Shown here: positions 1 through 7,833 of the stretch, in pieces
Layout: every line of letters starts with the position of its first letter
How positions within the stretch are numbered: position 1 is the stretch's first letter
Virus record (IMG/VR): IMGVR_UViG_3300022929_000098
Coordinates: 1 to 34,249 of that record
Source: a virus
Length of the DNA stretch: 34,249 nucleotides
Strand: one strand, 5' to 3'
The notes under the pieces: model-generated
Databases searched by the model: none
Seen by the model: the letters and a program-made list of their open reading frames with translations, nothing else
What the model was told of the DNA's origin: nothing
Position numbers and translations under genes: made by a program

Positions 1-2684
1 TCTTGGGCTTTAACTGAATCAGCTACTGCTTTTGGATCGCCACCTGTATACTCTTCACCAAAGATAGCACCTCGGAATCCTGCATAAATTTCTTTCCCTA
101 AATCTTGAAAAGCCGATCTTATTTCAGGATCTGAAAATACATTTATAATAGCCCCTCCAAGACCTGCAGCAAGTAACACAATGGGGTGTTTTACTCCAGC
201 TGTCATAGCAGTAGCTAATCCACCAAGAGCTCCAATTGCTGCTGAATTTAATGCTTTTCCTACATTACTTTCTACTGCCTCAGGGTCTAATCCAAGACTT
301 ATTTCTATATTTTCAAGACCTTTTTCTAATTCATCTTTAAAAGAAAGAAATATTCCTCCAACAAACATTGCTCCTATAAGTTTTGAACCTATAGCCCGCA
401 TTTGCTTCTTAGATTTATCAGTTACAATAGCAGTTGGGTCTGCTAATCCAAGGGTTAACCCCCTAATAAGGCCATCTCTAATTATATTATTTTTAAATAT
501 TTTGCCTACTAAATGTAGACCAAGCCCTGCCATAGCCCCTAATCCACGACCTGAAAGAATAAATAAAGGAACAGCTATTGCTAAAGCGCCAGCAAAAGCA
601 TTAATAAAATTATTATTAAACTCTGTACCTTCAAACAAACCAGAAATAATACCTTTCCCAACTGACGAAAGAAAAGCACCAATATTATCAACTATTTTTG
701 AAGATCCTTCTTGATCTACGCCTAAAAAAGCTTCTTGAAGGCTATCTACAATGCCTTTAGAAAGTTCTTCTATTTCTTTTTGTCTTTCAGGATCATCTGC
801 AACGCCTTTCATAAAAGCTTGATAACTTCCAAAAGTTAAAAGAACAGGAAGACCTCTACTAAATGCGCCTTGTATAAGACTAACAAAAGCAAGACCTGCA
901 CCAATAGCAGCAAGTTGTAAAGCTGCAGCAGTAGTTTCTGGAAATACTATTGCAAGACCGCCTCCAACAGCTGCAGCTGCAAGAAGTCCTTTGTTTTGAT
1001 CTAAGAATTTAAAGGCATTTTCTAAAGAACCACCTATTCTTTTAGTTCGGCCTTCTTCGTATGGATTAACAAGTACTTCCTCACCTAAAAGAGCATCTTG
1101 TATTTTCTTACTTTGTTCACGTATTCTTTTAGTAAGATCTGTGTTATCTTCTGGAATAAGATTAAGCATACTTTCTTTTAAGTTTCCAGCTTTTACATCA
1201 AGTCCTACTATATCATTTAATCTGTCATAATAAGTTTTAAGAGCATTTGAATTTTTCTCTAAAATACCATCATAGCCACCTAAACCGTCTATAGTAGTTT
1301 TAATTGTGCTAGAAACGCTACGTATACCGTCTCCAATACTTTCAAACAAAGGTCTAAGCGTTTCTGTTAAATTTAAGATTCTTCCTATTGCTTCTCCACT
1401 AAACTCAGTTAGTTTATCTAAAAACTTTTGAAATAAATTAACGTCTTCTTCTAAAACTTCAGTGTCAAGAGAAGCTGGAATAATTTTTTCTTGAAATCCT
1501 GGAACTTTTTGGACTATATTTTTACCAAATAATGTGTTATATAATCTTTTAATATTTACTATAAAGTTATCAATGCCTTTTGCGGCTTTATTAAAATTTT
1601 CTTCAAAACTAGGAGGTAAAGTAAATTGTCCAAAGAAAGCAGAAAAATCAAATTGTTTTGTATTTTCATCGTAAAAGCCTTCAAAGGTTATTATGTTTTT
1701 AGCTTGATTTAAAAATTTATTAAAATTACTCTTAAGATTTTCTGCTGCTGCAGCAGGGTCAAATTCTACAGTAAAAATATTTGTTAATGGCTCAAATGTT
1801 TTTTTAATATCACTAATAAATACTGCTGCTCTTAGCTTATATAACATAAAAGTTATTTCAGCATTGTCTGTAAAATACTTTAAGCCTTTAGTAAGATTTT
1901 CAATTCCTGTAATAACTGCATTAGACCATCCGGTACTTCTTGCAATTACATTTAACGCCCCTAATAATTGAAACCTTAAAGCATTACTTACTGAGTCTAC
2001 TGTTTTCTCAATTAAAGTAAATTCTTGAGCAATTTCTGGAGCAGCTTTTTGAATAGCTTTTAATACAGCCTCAGTTGTTAGTTTGCCTTCTGCAGCTGCA
2101 TCTCTAAGCTGACCAAAAGGAATACCAATACCATCAGCAATAGCTCTAGCAATTCTAGGTGTTTGTTCTAAAACAGAGTTAAGTTCTTGCCCTCTGAGCT
2201 GCCCTGACGCTAAACCTTGGCCAAATTGAACAATAGCTGCTCTAGCAGATTCAGAGGAAGCACCAGAAATAGTAACAGCTTGGTTAATTGTTCTAGTAAC
2301 ATTTAAAAGCTCTTTTGCGCTAGTTCCACTGCCTTGTAAGGCTAACCCAAATCTATTAAAAGTTTCTGCTGTAGTGCTAAAAGAAACTCGTGTTTGAGAT
2401 GATACTCTTGCTAAAGATTGCATAGTAGAGTTTAATTCTCTACCCCTGCCAGTAACAAGAGCAATTTTATTTTCCATGTTAGTAATAGAGTCAGATGCTC
2501 TTGTAATGCCTTTCGTAAAAGATGCAATACTTAAAAAAGCTGCACCTCCAATGGCTATTTTATTAAAAGCACTTTGTAATCTTTTAGTAGACTGCTCGAT
2601 ATTACCAACTGATTTTTGTAACTTACCTAGATCTTGTCTAGCTTGAGTACTATTACTACGTACTCTAATTTCTACTCCACTCAT
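1..2684 (-). CDS. Tape measure protein, partial (C-terminus beyond left edge)
   Basis: The reading frame starts at ATG 2684-2682 behind a very strong Shine-Dalgarno (AAGGAGGT, 2696-2689). I checked the two ends of the frame, about 190 codons at the start and 35 at the left edge, and found no stop; about 894 codons are visible. The start (MSGVEIRVRSNSTQARQDLG) and the following Ser/Thr/Gln-rich helical stretch with GRELNSTMQSL, QGLASGQLRGQELNSVLEQ and AAAEGKLTTEAVLKAIQ are typical of the TMP_3 tape-measure N-terminal family. The protein sets tail length and is ejected during DNA delivery. Its place directly after the G/GT chaperones and its size support the call. The coding strand near the left edge carries hydrophobic, glycine/alanine-rich segments, as in other tape measures. 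The full length cannot be judged because the C-terminus lies outside the window. Confidence 0.9.
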   Translation of the reverse strand, partial: MSGVEIRVRSNSTQARQDLGKLQKSVGNIEQSTKRLQSAFNKIAIGGAAFLSIASFTKGITRASDSITNMENKIALVTGRGRELNSTMQSLARVSSQTRVSFSTTAETFNRFGLALQGSGTSAKELLNVTRTINQAVTISGASSESARAAIVQFGQGLASGQLRGQELNSVLEQTPRIARAIADGIGIPFGQLRDAAAEGKLTTEAVLKAIQKAAPEIAQEFTLIEKTVDSVSNALRFQLLGALNVIARSTGWSNAVITGIENLTKGLKYFTDNAEITFMLYKLRAAVFISDIKKTFEPLTNIFTVEFDPAAAAENLKSNFNKFLNQAKNIITFEGFYDENTKQFDFSAFFGQFTLPPSFEENFNKAAKGIDNFIVNIKRLYNTLFGKNIVQKVPGFQEKIIPASLDTEVLEEDVNLFQKFLDKLTEFSGEAIGRILNLTETLRPLFESIGDGIRSVSSTIKTTIDGLGGYDGILEKNSNALKTYYDRLNDIVGLDVKAGNLKESMLNLIPEDNTDLTKRIREQSKKIQDALLGEEVLVNPYEEGRTKRIGGSLENAFKFLDQNKGLLAAAAVGGGLAIVFPETTAAALQLAAIGAGLAFVSLIQGAFSRGLPVLLTFGSYQAFMKGVADDPERQKEIEELSKGIVDSLQEAFLGVDQEGSSKIVDNIGAFLSSVGKGIISGLFEGTEFNNNFINAFAGALAIAVPLFILSGRGLGAMAGLGLHLVGKIFKNNIIRDGLIRGLTLGLADPTAIVTDKSKKQMRAIGSKLIGAMFVGGIFLSFKDELEKGLENIEISLGLDPEAVESNVGKALNSAAIGALGGLATAMTAGVKHPIVLLAAGLGGAIINVFSDPEIRSAFQDLGKEIYAGFRGAIFGEEYTGGDPKAVADSVKAQ

Positions 2685-2688
2685 ATGG

Positions 2689-2696
2689 ACCTCCTT
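2689..2696 (-). promoter_or_regulatory. Strong ribosome binding site of the tape measure gene
   Basis: AAGGAGGT lies four bases before the ATG at 2684 and fixes the start. It is the closest match to the anti-Shine-Dalgarno consensus that I saw in the window. Confidence 0.85.
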
Positions 2697-2703
2697 AATA
2701 AAA

Positions 2704-2749
2704 TTGCCCCCTAACGATTCTCTTATATTAGAGAGCCATCAGAGGGCAA
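2704..2749 (-). terminator. Branched hairpin, possible terminator or attenuator before the tape measure gene
   Basis: Read on the minus strand, TTGCCCTCT (2749-2741) pairs with AGGGGGCAA (2712-2704), nine pairs with one G-T. An inner stem AGAGA/TCTCT (2734-2730 with 2723-2719) sits inside, and the structure is followed by TTTTATT. That fits an intrinsic terminator or attenuator in the gap between the gp10-like gene and the tape measure. It could lower expression of the long tape measure relative to the upstream genes, or act as an mRNA 3'-end stabiliser. Pairing was done by eye, with no folding energy. Confidence 0.55.
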
Positions 2750-2756
2750 AGTATTC

Positions 2757-3176
2757 TTAATCAGGGGTTGGTATGCCAATTTTAACTAGCACTTGTTCAA
2801 TAAAATATTTTGGTGCTTGTTTACTATGGCCATTATTTAGTACACTAATATAGTCTACATTATTAAATATTCTTCCTTCTTGCTTTGCATTAGGATTTAA
2901 TCCTAAAGCAAGTGCTACTAGTGTTTTTTTATTACCAATTCCTAGTGCTTCTTTAATAAGCAAACCAGTATCTAAAGTTGGTCCTGACATAGTTTTTTCA
3001 TTTTCCCAACCTTGTCTAGCTTTACCAGTATCAACAGGAGTAACTATTTTAAGTTGTTCAGTAGCATAATCTATTTTTTCATGTATATCTGCAGTAGCAA
3101 GGCTTGAAACTTCTTGTTCAATTCTTTTCATTTCTTTTTGAAAATCAGCTACATCAATATTTACTTTGATAGACAT
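2757..3176 (-). CDS. HK97 gp10-like neck/tail completion protein
   Basis: 139 residues. The mid-protein TPVDTGKARQGW and the C-terminal sequence IFNNVDYISVLNNGHSKQAP are the two hallmarks of the HK97-gp10-like family: a TPvdTG..r.sW motif and a (N).v.Y...ln.G.s.qap..f motif. The start MSIKVNIDVADFQKEMKRIE with an amphipathic helix also fits. Family members join head and tail or complete the tail. The usual position is between the head-closure and tail-terminator genes. Here the gene lies between the tail assembly chaperone and the tape measure, so either the gene moved or this member has another tail-assembly role. Its start at 3176 touches the stop of the upstream T frame. Confidence 0.75.
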   Translation of the reverse strand: MSIKVNIDVADFQKEMKRIEQEVSSLATADIHEKIDYATEQLKIVTPVDTGKARQGWENEKTMSGPTLDTGLLIKEALGIGNKKTLVALALGLNPNAKQEGRIFNNVDYISVLNNGHSKQAPKYFIEQVLVKIGIPTPD

Positions 3177-3819
3177 TATTTTTGTCTCCAGTTTAAATTA
3201 TCACCGTCTCTAGCAGCTAACATCTTTTTAAGAAATTCGCCTTTAGGCACTGCTCTATCAGGTTCTTGTAATAGCTTTTTGTTTGTATTTTCTTTTATAG
3301 CTTTTAAAGAAGGAAATAAATTTTCTCCGGATTCTTTAACACCTTGTGCTTTTAAAAGTAAATATGTGCGTTGGTCTTCTTGCCAACCGATTGGTCTTTT
3401 ATGAAAAAATTCTATCCATCTAAGGAGTTCATTATAAGGCATTTCTTCTTTTAAAACATACACAGGCATTTTTAAATGATATGCAATTTCAAAAAGAGTT
3501 TCATCCTCTTGAGTTAGTTTCCCTGAGAAGTTCCACCAGATAATCCAGAGAATTCAAGAATATTTTCTGATAATTCGTTTAATGCGGCAATAGGAAAAGT
3601 GCTAAATTCTTCATTACTTAGATCTTCAGCGCCTACTACAGCAATTTTAATTACACCACGAAGGAGTTCTGTTTGAGAGTCTTCAGCTTTGCTCTTAGAA
3701 GTTTTTTTAATCATGTCTTGAACTTTAAGAACTTCACCAACTGACAATTGACGAACTTCAACTTCGTCTCCCATAAAAGGAAATTTTTTAGTAATTACTT
3801 TTCCAACTAAATGTTTCAT
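3176..3819 (-). CDS. Tail assembly chaperone GT fusion, made by -1 ribosomal frameshift
   Basis: The upstream frame (3819-3514) ends TSQGN-stop. At that point the message reads CAG GGA AAC TAA, which contains the slippery heptamer G GGA AAC (3523-3517) in the right phase. A -1 slip continues as LTQEDETLFEIAYHLK and runs without a stop into MPVYVLKEEMPYNELL of the downstream frame, giving about 214 residues (101 + 16 + 97). The downstream part contains ELLRWIEFFHKRPIGWQED, typical of lambda gpT-like chaperone domains. In siphophages the G and GT products, made at a fixed ratio, bind the tape measure and recruit tail-tube subunits. Position between tail tube and tape measure agrees. Confidence 0.9.
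3514..3819 (-). CDS. Tail assembly chaperone G (unshifted product)
   Basis: 101 residues, starting MKHLVGKVITKKFPFMGDEV, with a K/E-rich centre and a C-terminal EFSGLSGGTSQGN. Its stop (3516-3514) directly follows the slippery site. This short form is made when ribosomes do not slip and should be the major product. It presumably coats the tape measure before tube polymerisation, as lambda gpG does. No catalytic motif is expected or seen. The call rests mainly on the frameshift architecture and position; the sequence alone is poorly conserved in this family. Confidence 0.85.
   Translation of the reverse strand: MKHLVGKVITKKFPFMGDEVEVRQLSVGEVLKVQDMIKKTSKSKAEDSQTELLRGVIKIAVVGAEDLSNEEFSTFPIAALNELSENILEFSGLSGGTSQGN
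3517..3523 (-). promoter_or_regulatory. Programmed -1 frameshift slippery site GGGAAAC
   Basis: G GGA AAC is in the X XXY YYZ phase of the G frame and is immediately followed by TAA. Lambda uses GGGAAAG in the same place. After a -1 shift the frame stays open into the T coding region. No SD precedes the internal ATG at 3469, which supports access to T only by shifting. Confidence 0.9.
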
Positions 3820-3827
3820 ATTTTTTC

Positions 3828-4067
3828 CTAACTAATCTTATCTTTTTCTGTAAATAAATTTGGATTGTTTGCTTGAAAGTCATCAAGCATTTTTCTGCAC
3901 GTATGTAATACTGATAGTGTTTCCATAATTTCTTTTCCAATATCTGAGTCACTATCAAAGTCTTGAAAGCGCTCAAAGCTTTTACGAATACTAATATCTA
4001 CACTTCGGCGCATATGCCTAAAGGTAGTTCGCATTACAAACGTTTTACTAAACGGTTTGTCTGTCAT
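3828..4067 (-). CDS. Small conserved phage protein between tail tube and tail chaperone
   Basis: I place the start at 4067 (MTDKPFSKTFVMRTTFRHMRR, 79 residues) because AGAAAG lies just before it. The longer frame back to 4151 would run into the tail-tube gene without an SD. The protein is rich in Arg, Lys, Ser and Phe in its first half (RHMRRSVDISIRKSFERFQDF) and Asp-rich later. It looks helical and soluble. The motif FSKTF.MR.TFRHMRRSVDI is familiar to me as a recurring small protein of marine siphophages, but I know no function. Its position directly before the chaperone pair suggests a role in tail assembly; this is an inference. Confidence 0.65.
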   Translation of the reverse strand: MTDKPFSKTFVMRTTFRHMRRSVDISIRKSFERFQDFDSDSDIGKEIMETLSVLHTCRKMLDDFQANNPNLFTEKDKIS

Positions 4068-4091
4068 ACTAAGTCTTTCTAATAGGATTAA

Positions 4092-4115
4092 GGAAGCCCC
4101 AATTAAGGGACTCCC
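4092..4115 (-). terminator. Hairpin after the tail-tube gene, possible attenuator
   Basis: On the minus strand GGGAGTCCC (4115-4107), loop TTAATT, then GGGGCTTCC (4100-4092) form nine pairs including two G-T. It begins about 14 bases after the tail-tube stop. The following TTAATCCTATT is only a weak T-run. Such hairpins after the abundant tail-tube message often protect it or partly stop readthrough into less abundant proteins. Confidence 0.5.
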
Positions 4116-4128
4116 AAAGTATTTTAAT

Positions 4129-4659
4129 TTATGGTAGTGTAACTGGTCCAAAGAAATCAGACTGAGTTGACATAGTAACCGTAGCGGTTGTAGCGTCTGT
4201 CAACGCAGGATTTACTAGGATAGCTTCGATTTTACCTGTAAAGTAAAATTCTGTATTACCATAAGCCAACGCTGTATTTGCAGTGTCAAGACTTGCTGCA
4301 AGTGTAGTTGCTTGTGAACACATCATAAAGCGGAATGCACCTTGTGTACCAATAAGAGCATGGAAATCATCCATGTCATCAGGAATATAGTTAACAGTAA
4401 CTTCAAGTGTTGGTGCGTCAGACTGACCTTGCACCTGAGAAGAAGTTGCTTGTCCATAAACAGGTACGTTTACGATGTTAGCAGGAGTACCAATTGAAGG
4501 GAATTCACGTACTGATGGAATTCGTGAAATAGCACTAGCGTTTGCTGTTACAAACAAACCTGCGTATTCAGCAGCAGTGTCTACAGAAGCTGCAGGTGCT
4601 GCTGCATGAAAGTCTAGGTATGTAAAAATACCTGAACTCAAAGATGAAATATGAGCCAT
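4129..4659 (-). CDS. Major tail protein (tail tube)
   Basis: 176 residues, Ala/Thr-rich, with no Lys-rich helices and alternating hydrophobic strands, as expected for a beta-rich tube subunit. It starts MAHISSLSSGIFTYLDFHAA; the centre has TLEVTVNYIPDDMDDFHALI and the end has EFYFTGKIEAILVNPALTD and TVTMSTQSDFFGPVTLP, all typical of siphophage tube proteins of the lambda gpV/HK97 gp6 type. It follows the tail terminator and precedes the chaperones, the standard order. It starts behind GGAGAATAACAA in the end of the upstream gene, only three bases after its stop. A hairpin follows it. The call is by composition, length and order, not by a named domain. Confidence 0.8.
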   Translation of the reverse strand: MAHISSLSSGIFTYLDFHAAAPAASVDTAAEYAGLFVTANASAISRIPSVREFPSIGTPANIVNVPVYGQATSSQVQGQSDAPTLEVTVNYIPDDMDDFHALIGTQGAFRFMMCSQATTLAASLDTANTALAYGNTEFYFTGKIEAILVNPALTDATTATVTMSTQSDFFGPVTLP

Positions 4660-4662
4660 TTG

Positions 4663-5064
4663 TTATTCTCCGTATATTTTAAATGGTATTATGTATTGTG
4701 CGCGATAAAGCGACTGATTAGCTGGGTCTAGCCCTTCTACATTCAAATAAGATTTTCCAAACTCTGTCTTATTAGTTAAAATTTTATTTTCAAATGAGTT
4801 GTCTAGTATATCTGAAATTTGCATAATGCGAGTTTGTCCCTCGCCAGCTTTAACAAATATTCTAACAATTAATAAACCTGAAAGGCTTTTATCACCGCCA
4901 TAAGCTAAATGATCAGAAGCACTAGGAAGAATATTAAAACGACAAAATTCATTACTGTTTGAAATTGAACCCTGATAATTTTCAGGATACATTGCTATGT
5001 TATTACTTGTCCAAGCTGATGAGGCAAAAACACTATTAACATCCGCTAAGATATTGTGAAACAT
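4663..5064 (-). CDS. Tail terminator protein
   Basis: 133 residues. The pattern fits gpU-like/DUF4128-type tail terminators: an N-terminal helix (FHNILADVNSVFASS), a central strand carrying LSGLLIVRIFVKAGEGQTR, a helix with QISDILDNSFENK, and a final strand pair ending QYIIPFKIYGE. The terminator caps the assembled tail tube and forms the interface with the head. It is placed between head closure and tail tube, exactly where this gene is expected. It begins one base after the stop of the upstream gene, suggesting translational coupling. Confidence 0.75.
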   Translation of the reverse strand: MFHNILADVNSVFASSAWTSNNIAMYPENYQGSISNSNEFCRFNILPSASDHLAYGGDKSLSGLLIVRIFVKAGEGQTRIMQISDILDNSFENKILTNKTEFGKSYLNVEGLDPANQSLYRAQYIIPFKIYGE

Positions 5065-5065
5065 T

Positions 5066-5401
5066 TTAAGGTTCCTTTGTCAAAGTGGCTTCAATAGTAA
5101 AGTCGTTATCAGTATGATCTGTTATATTATAAACTACTGAGCCTACAGTAAGCGTATCATAAACTGATAAGTCAACGCCTGATTTTAAAATAGCTTTATA
5201 ATTAAAACCATCTCCAGCAGGTCTTTCTGAAGACTCAATTATAACCGATACTGTAGCGGAAGTAATAGTACTAACAGTATTATCAGTAGCAAAATCATAG
5301 CTTGTAACTGCTTTAGTTGATAGTGTAGCAGTCTTAACAAGATCTCCTGCTCTATTAAAAGCTTTATTAACGGCAGCTGTTACTTTTGCTGATAAAGACA
5401 T
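5066..5401 (-). CDS. Head closure / head-tail joining protein
   Basis: 111 residues, mostly beta: KTATLSTKAVTSYDFATD, TVSVIIESSERPAG and DTLTVGSVVYNITDHTDND resemble the compact beta-barrel of SPP1 gp16-like head-closure (stopper) proteins, where the phrase 'D.l.v.g..Y.I....' recurs. It follows the adaptor and precedes the tail terminator, the usual position. Its ATG overlaps the TAA of the adaptor gene by one base (TAATG at 5401), so the two are translationally coupled. The family link is by fold-like pattern and position, so the exact role is inferred. Confidence 0.65.
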   Translation of the reverse strand: MSLSAKVTAAVNKAFNRAGDLVKTATLSTKAVTSYDFATDNTVSTITSATVSVIIESSERPAGDGFNYKAILKSGVDLSVYDTLTVGSVVYNITDHTDNDFTIEATLTKEP

Positions 5402-5907
5402 TAGTTAGCCCTCCACCAAGAAGAACCCATACCTTCTACACCTCTTCGAATAAGGTGACGTAAAGGTTTAATTACAATACTAGGTGTAATTGAAGTTCTT
5501 GTAACGTCTCCATTAGTATCAGATAAACTAATACTTCCAATAGAAATGCTTTCAAAGGTTTGAGTTGTTTGTGCTAACAAATCTTCATTGTTTAACAAAT
5601 GCAATGCCTGTTCATAAACAGCAATTTTAACTTCATTAGGAATTTCTGACTCTGTAAATTTAACTTCTAAATTTAATCTAGGATTATAATGAGAAGTGTT
5701 TTTACGAGGCCATGCAAGAGCTTGGGAAGAACTAACAGCAGAACCAATCCAAGAACGATTGTCTATAAGCTGTGTAGCTGTTACTAGTGCATCTTCTTTT
5801 AACAAAGCAGAAGCAGCATCCCAAGACGCTGCATCAATTCTAGTTTCAAAGTAAGTTTCTGCATCAGCAACTGCAACATAACTATTAGTATTTAGAACTA
5901 AAGCCAT
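5401..5907 (-). CDS. Head-tail adaptor (DnaT-like family)
   Basis: 168 residues. The start LNTNSYVAVADAETYFETRI and the following ALVTATQLIDNRSWIGSAVS and ALAWPR match the phage family often labelled 'putative DnaT-like ssDNA binding protein'. Structurally these are head-tail connector adaptors: a helical N-terminal half (residues ~15-110), then a C-terminal arm with strands (SIVIKPLRHLIRRG). The label DnaT-like does not imply DNA replication here. It directly follows the major capsid gene and binds under the portal in related systems. The final GMGSSWWRAN is a conserved-looking tip. Confidence 0.8.
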   Translation of the reverse strand: MALVLNTNSYVAVADAETYFETRIDAASWDAASALLKEDALVTATQLIDNRSWIGSAVSSSQALAWPRKNTSHYNPRLNLEVKFTESEIPNEVKIAVYEQALHLLNNEDLLAQTTQTFESISIGSISLSDTNGDVTRTSITPSIVIKPLRHLIRRGVEGMGSSWWRAN

Positions 5908-5924
5908 TAGTCCCTCCTAAATTA

Positions 5925-7043
5925 TTATGAGTGGAAGATTGGCAAGATGCCCAAGTTCAGAGCATTCATTTTACGGCCCCAAGAAGCAGCAGCAGCATAA
6001 GTTGCGTTTGTTGCAAAGGCGTTTGTTGCGCCTGACCAGTCATAACCCATTGGGTGCATGATAAAGCCATAACGATACCAAATGTTAGTTGAACCACCAC
6101 CAGTGTAAGAAGCCGCATCACGGTCTACTTCAACAGGAGTTGGAACACTTACGGGTGCGTAAGTTACTGAAGCTGGTTTAATCAAGAAAGAACATTTAGT
6201 TGATTGAGCATTCAAGTCACCTGAAGCAGCACCAGAAATCATTTGGTTTGCACGAGTCATTACCAAACGGAATTTTCCACCAAATACGGTTTGGAATTCA
6301 AGGTTGCCATCTTGTACACGAGTTTCGTCTACTAGGTTAGCCGCACGCATTTCTGCCATAACTTCTGGTGAAGTTACAAGATACATAAAGTCTGGTTCAT
6401 AGTCTTTGAAGCCCATACCTAATGCTTTAAACAAACGCTCACCACGAGCAGCGCCTGTAGCAGTAGAGTCAAACAATGGGCGAGCATCTGAAGAACCTGT
6501 TGCAGCTGCACCAAATTCACCAAGAGCGTTAACGTCTACAAAGTGACCAGTTGCAGCAGCATCCCCATCTGTATCAAATGCAGTGTAACCACCGTTACCT
6601 GAACCACCTAGATCACCAAGAGTAACTTCGCTTAGTGCTACACCTTTAAGGCAAGACAACAAAGCATTACCCTCATCGTCACCACGTACTTGTGCAAAGT
6701 CACGAGCAATTTTAGCAAGACCATCTTGCTTTGAAATTACTTCTTGCAAGTTAACTTGTTGCGCACCAAATGTACGAACAGTCTTGATGTAATCTGAGAT
6801 ATCAGTTGTGATATCGGTGTATGTACCATCTGTTGCAGAAGACAAAGAAGCAACGTTAATGTTTGCTGCAAGTGGTTGATACCAACGGAATTGACCTGTA
6901 AAGGATTCTCCGTTAGCGTTGATGTCATCACGTTGTCCTACAATACCTGATGAGTTTAGTTTCTTTTCAGTAGTGTAAGCTTCGTCTGCATAAGCAGAAA
7001 TAGCCAATGCTACATTTTGAAAGTCTGTATTTGTAATAGCCAT
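5925..7043 (-). CDS. Major capsid protein
   Basis: 372 residues, Ala/Gly/Thr-rich, with a good SD (AAGGAAATATAAG) before ATG 7043. It follows the scaffold gene and precedes the adaptor, the fixed place of the capsid gene. Segments that fit a HK97-fold capsid protein are an N-terminal helical arm (ITNTDFQNVALAISAYADEA), a beta/E-loop region with FTGQFRWYQPLAANINVA, a long central helix region (SKQDGLAKIARDFAQVRGDD) and a late strand FMYLVTSPEVMAEMRAANL. That last pattern is typical of capsid P-domains. It should be the most abundant virion protein. No prohead protease gene lies next to it, so maturation may not need cleavage or the protease may be elsewhere. Confidence 0.85.
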   Translation of the reverse strand: MAITNTDFQNVALAISAYADEAYTTEKKLNSSGIVGQRDDINANGESFTGQFRWYQPLAANINVASLSSATDGTYTDITTDISDYIKTVRTFGAQQVNLQEVISKQDGLAKIARDFAQVRGDDEGNALLSCLKGVALSEVTLGDLGGSGNGGYTAFDTDGDAAATGHFVDVNALGEFGAAATGSSDARPLFDSTATGAARGERLFKALGMGFKDYEPDFMYLVTSPEVMAEMRAANLVDETRVQDGNLEFQTVFGGKFRLVMTRANQMISGAASGDLNAQSTKCSFLIKPASVTYAPVSVPTPVEVDRDAASYTGGGSTNIWYRYGFIMHPMGYDWSGATNAFATNATYAAAASWGRKMNALNLGILPIFHS

Positions 7044-7074
7044 CTTATATTTCCTTGTATATAACTATTTATAT

Positions 7075-7749
7075 TTAATAATTGAAACTACCTAGTTGTC
7101 CTTTTGCAGCAAGATTTAATACTTCCTGTGTTGACATTTCACTAAGTGCTTTCTTTTCATTAGTATTAGAAACACCTGCTGGTGTTGCCGTTCCTGCTCC
7201 TGAGTTAGCTTTAACTCGAAACAAGAAAGAATTATCTTCATTACTTGAGTAAGAGGTAATAAAGTCTTGAATAGTAGTTCCTGACTTATGAACCCAACTA
7301 CCGTTTTCATTCTGAACAAGTTGCTCAACAATATCACGGTAAGCTAGTTGACGACTACGATCATTTCGGAAATCTAAACCACTAAGCAATGAATTAACAA
7401 CGCTATCTCGATTTAACTTAGTATTTTCTTCTTCGTAGACTTTTAGTTTAGCTTCAAGATCAGCAATTTTCATTTCTGATAACTCTTGAAGTTTTCCTTC
7501 TTCTTCTAGCCGCTTCATCGTTTCTTGTTTTTGTTGTTGTTCGATTTCAGCAGCTTTCTTAAGAGCTTCGTCTCGCTCTTTAGCCATGCGGTCAACATTA
7601 GACTTCATTTTAGCAAGTCTATTGGCAACCTCTTGTTCAATTGGATCAACACTGTCAGATGTTTCCTCTTGAACAGTTTCTTGTTCATTAGTCTCATTGG
7701 ACTCTTTTTCAGTTACTTCTTCTTCAATTACTGTATTTTCTTCACTCAT
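7075..7749 (-). CDS. Capsid scaffold protein
   Basis: 224 residues. The first ~35 residues are strongly acidic (EENTVIEEEVTEKESNETNE). Residues ~35-110 form a charged heptad-like coiled coil (RLAKMKSNVDRMAKERDEAL, MKIADLEAKLKVYEEENTKL). The C-terminal third is less structured and ends AKGQLGSFNY, a small basic/aromatic tail as used by scaffolds to contact capsid protein. Composition, length and position immediately before the major capsid gene are classic for a phage scaffold (often annotated DUF4355-like). It should be removed from the head during maturation. The ATG at 7749 follows AAAGGAAAATATT. Confidence 0.8.
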   Translation of the reverse strand: MSEENTVIEEEVTEKESNETNEQETVQEETSDSVDPIEQEVANRLAKMKSNVDRMAKERDEALKKAAEIEQQQKQETMKRLEEEGKLQELSEMKIADLEAKLKVYEEENTKLNRDSVVNSLLSGLDFRNDRSRQLAYRDIVEQLVQNENGSWVHKSGTTIQDFITSYSSNEDNSFLFRVKANSGAGTATPAGVSNTNEKKALSEMSTQEVLNLAAKGQLGSFNY

Positions 7750-7833
7750 AATATTTTCCTTTCAAGCACAGCTTGAGGTTAATGTTTAATTTTGATTCAC
7801 AGAATCTAAAAAGGCATAGGCTATTACAAATAA
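7750..7833 (-). promoter_or_regulatory. Leader between RNA polymerase fusion and scaffold with two triloop hairpins
   Basis: This 84-base gap holds two small hairpins, each with the loop TGT on the minus strand. One is GATTC/GAATC (7806-7794, extended by A/T pairs with one bulge). The other is TCAAGC/GCTTGA (7776-7762), ending just before the SD of the scaffold gene. They could buffer expression between the rare fusion protein and the abundant scaffold and capsid proteins. No promoter motif is recognisable. Confidence 0.4.

Noticed and set aside
181-714. Long plus-strand reading frame opposite the tape measure
   Set aside because: It has no SD, a Pro/Ile-rich low-complexity product, and is the reverse-frame shadow of the tape measure gene, which has a strong SD and family motifs.
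3176-3469. The T frame as an independent gene starting at ATG 3469
   Set aside because: No SD precedes this ATG, whereas the frame is entered cleanly by the -1 slip at GGGAAAC.
3828-4151. Longer start (4151) for the small gene after the tail tube
   Set aside because: It would overlap the tail-tube end and span the hairpin; ATG 4067 has an SD and begins the recognisable conserved part.
5401-5907. DnaT-like label read as a replication protein
   Set aside because: Its place after the capsid gene and its length fit the head-tail adaptor family that carries this misleading name.
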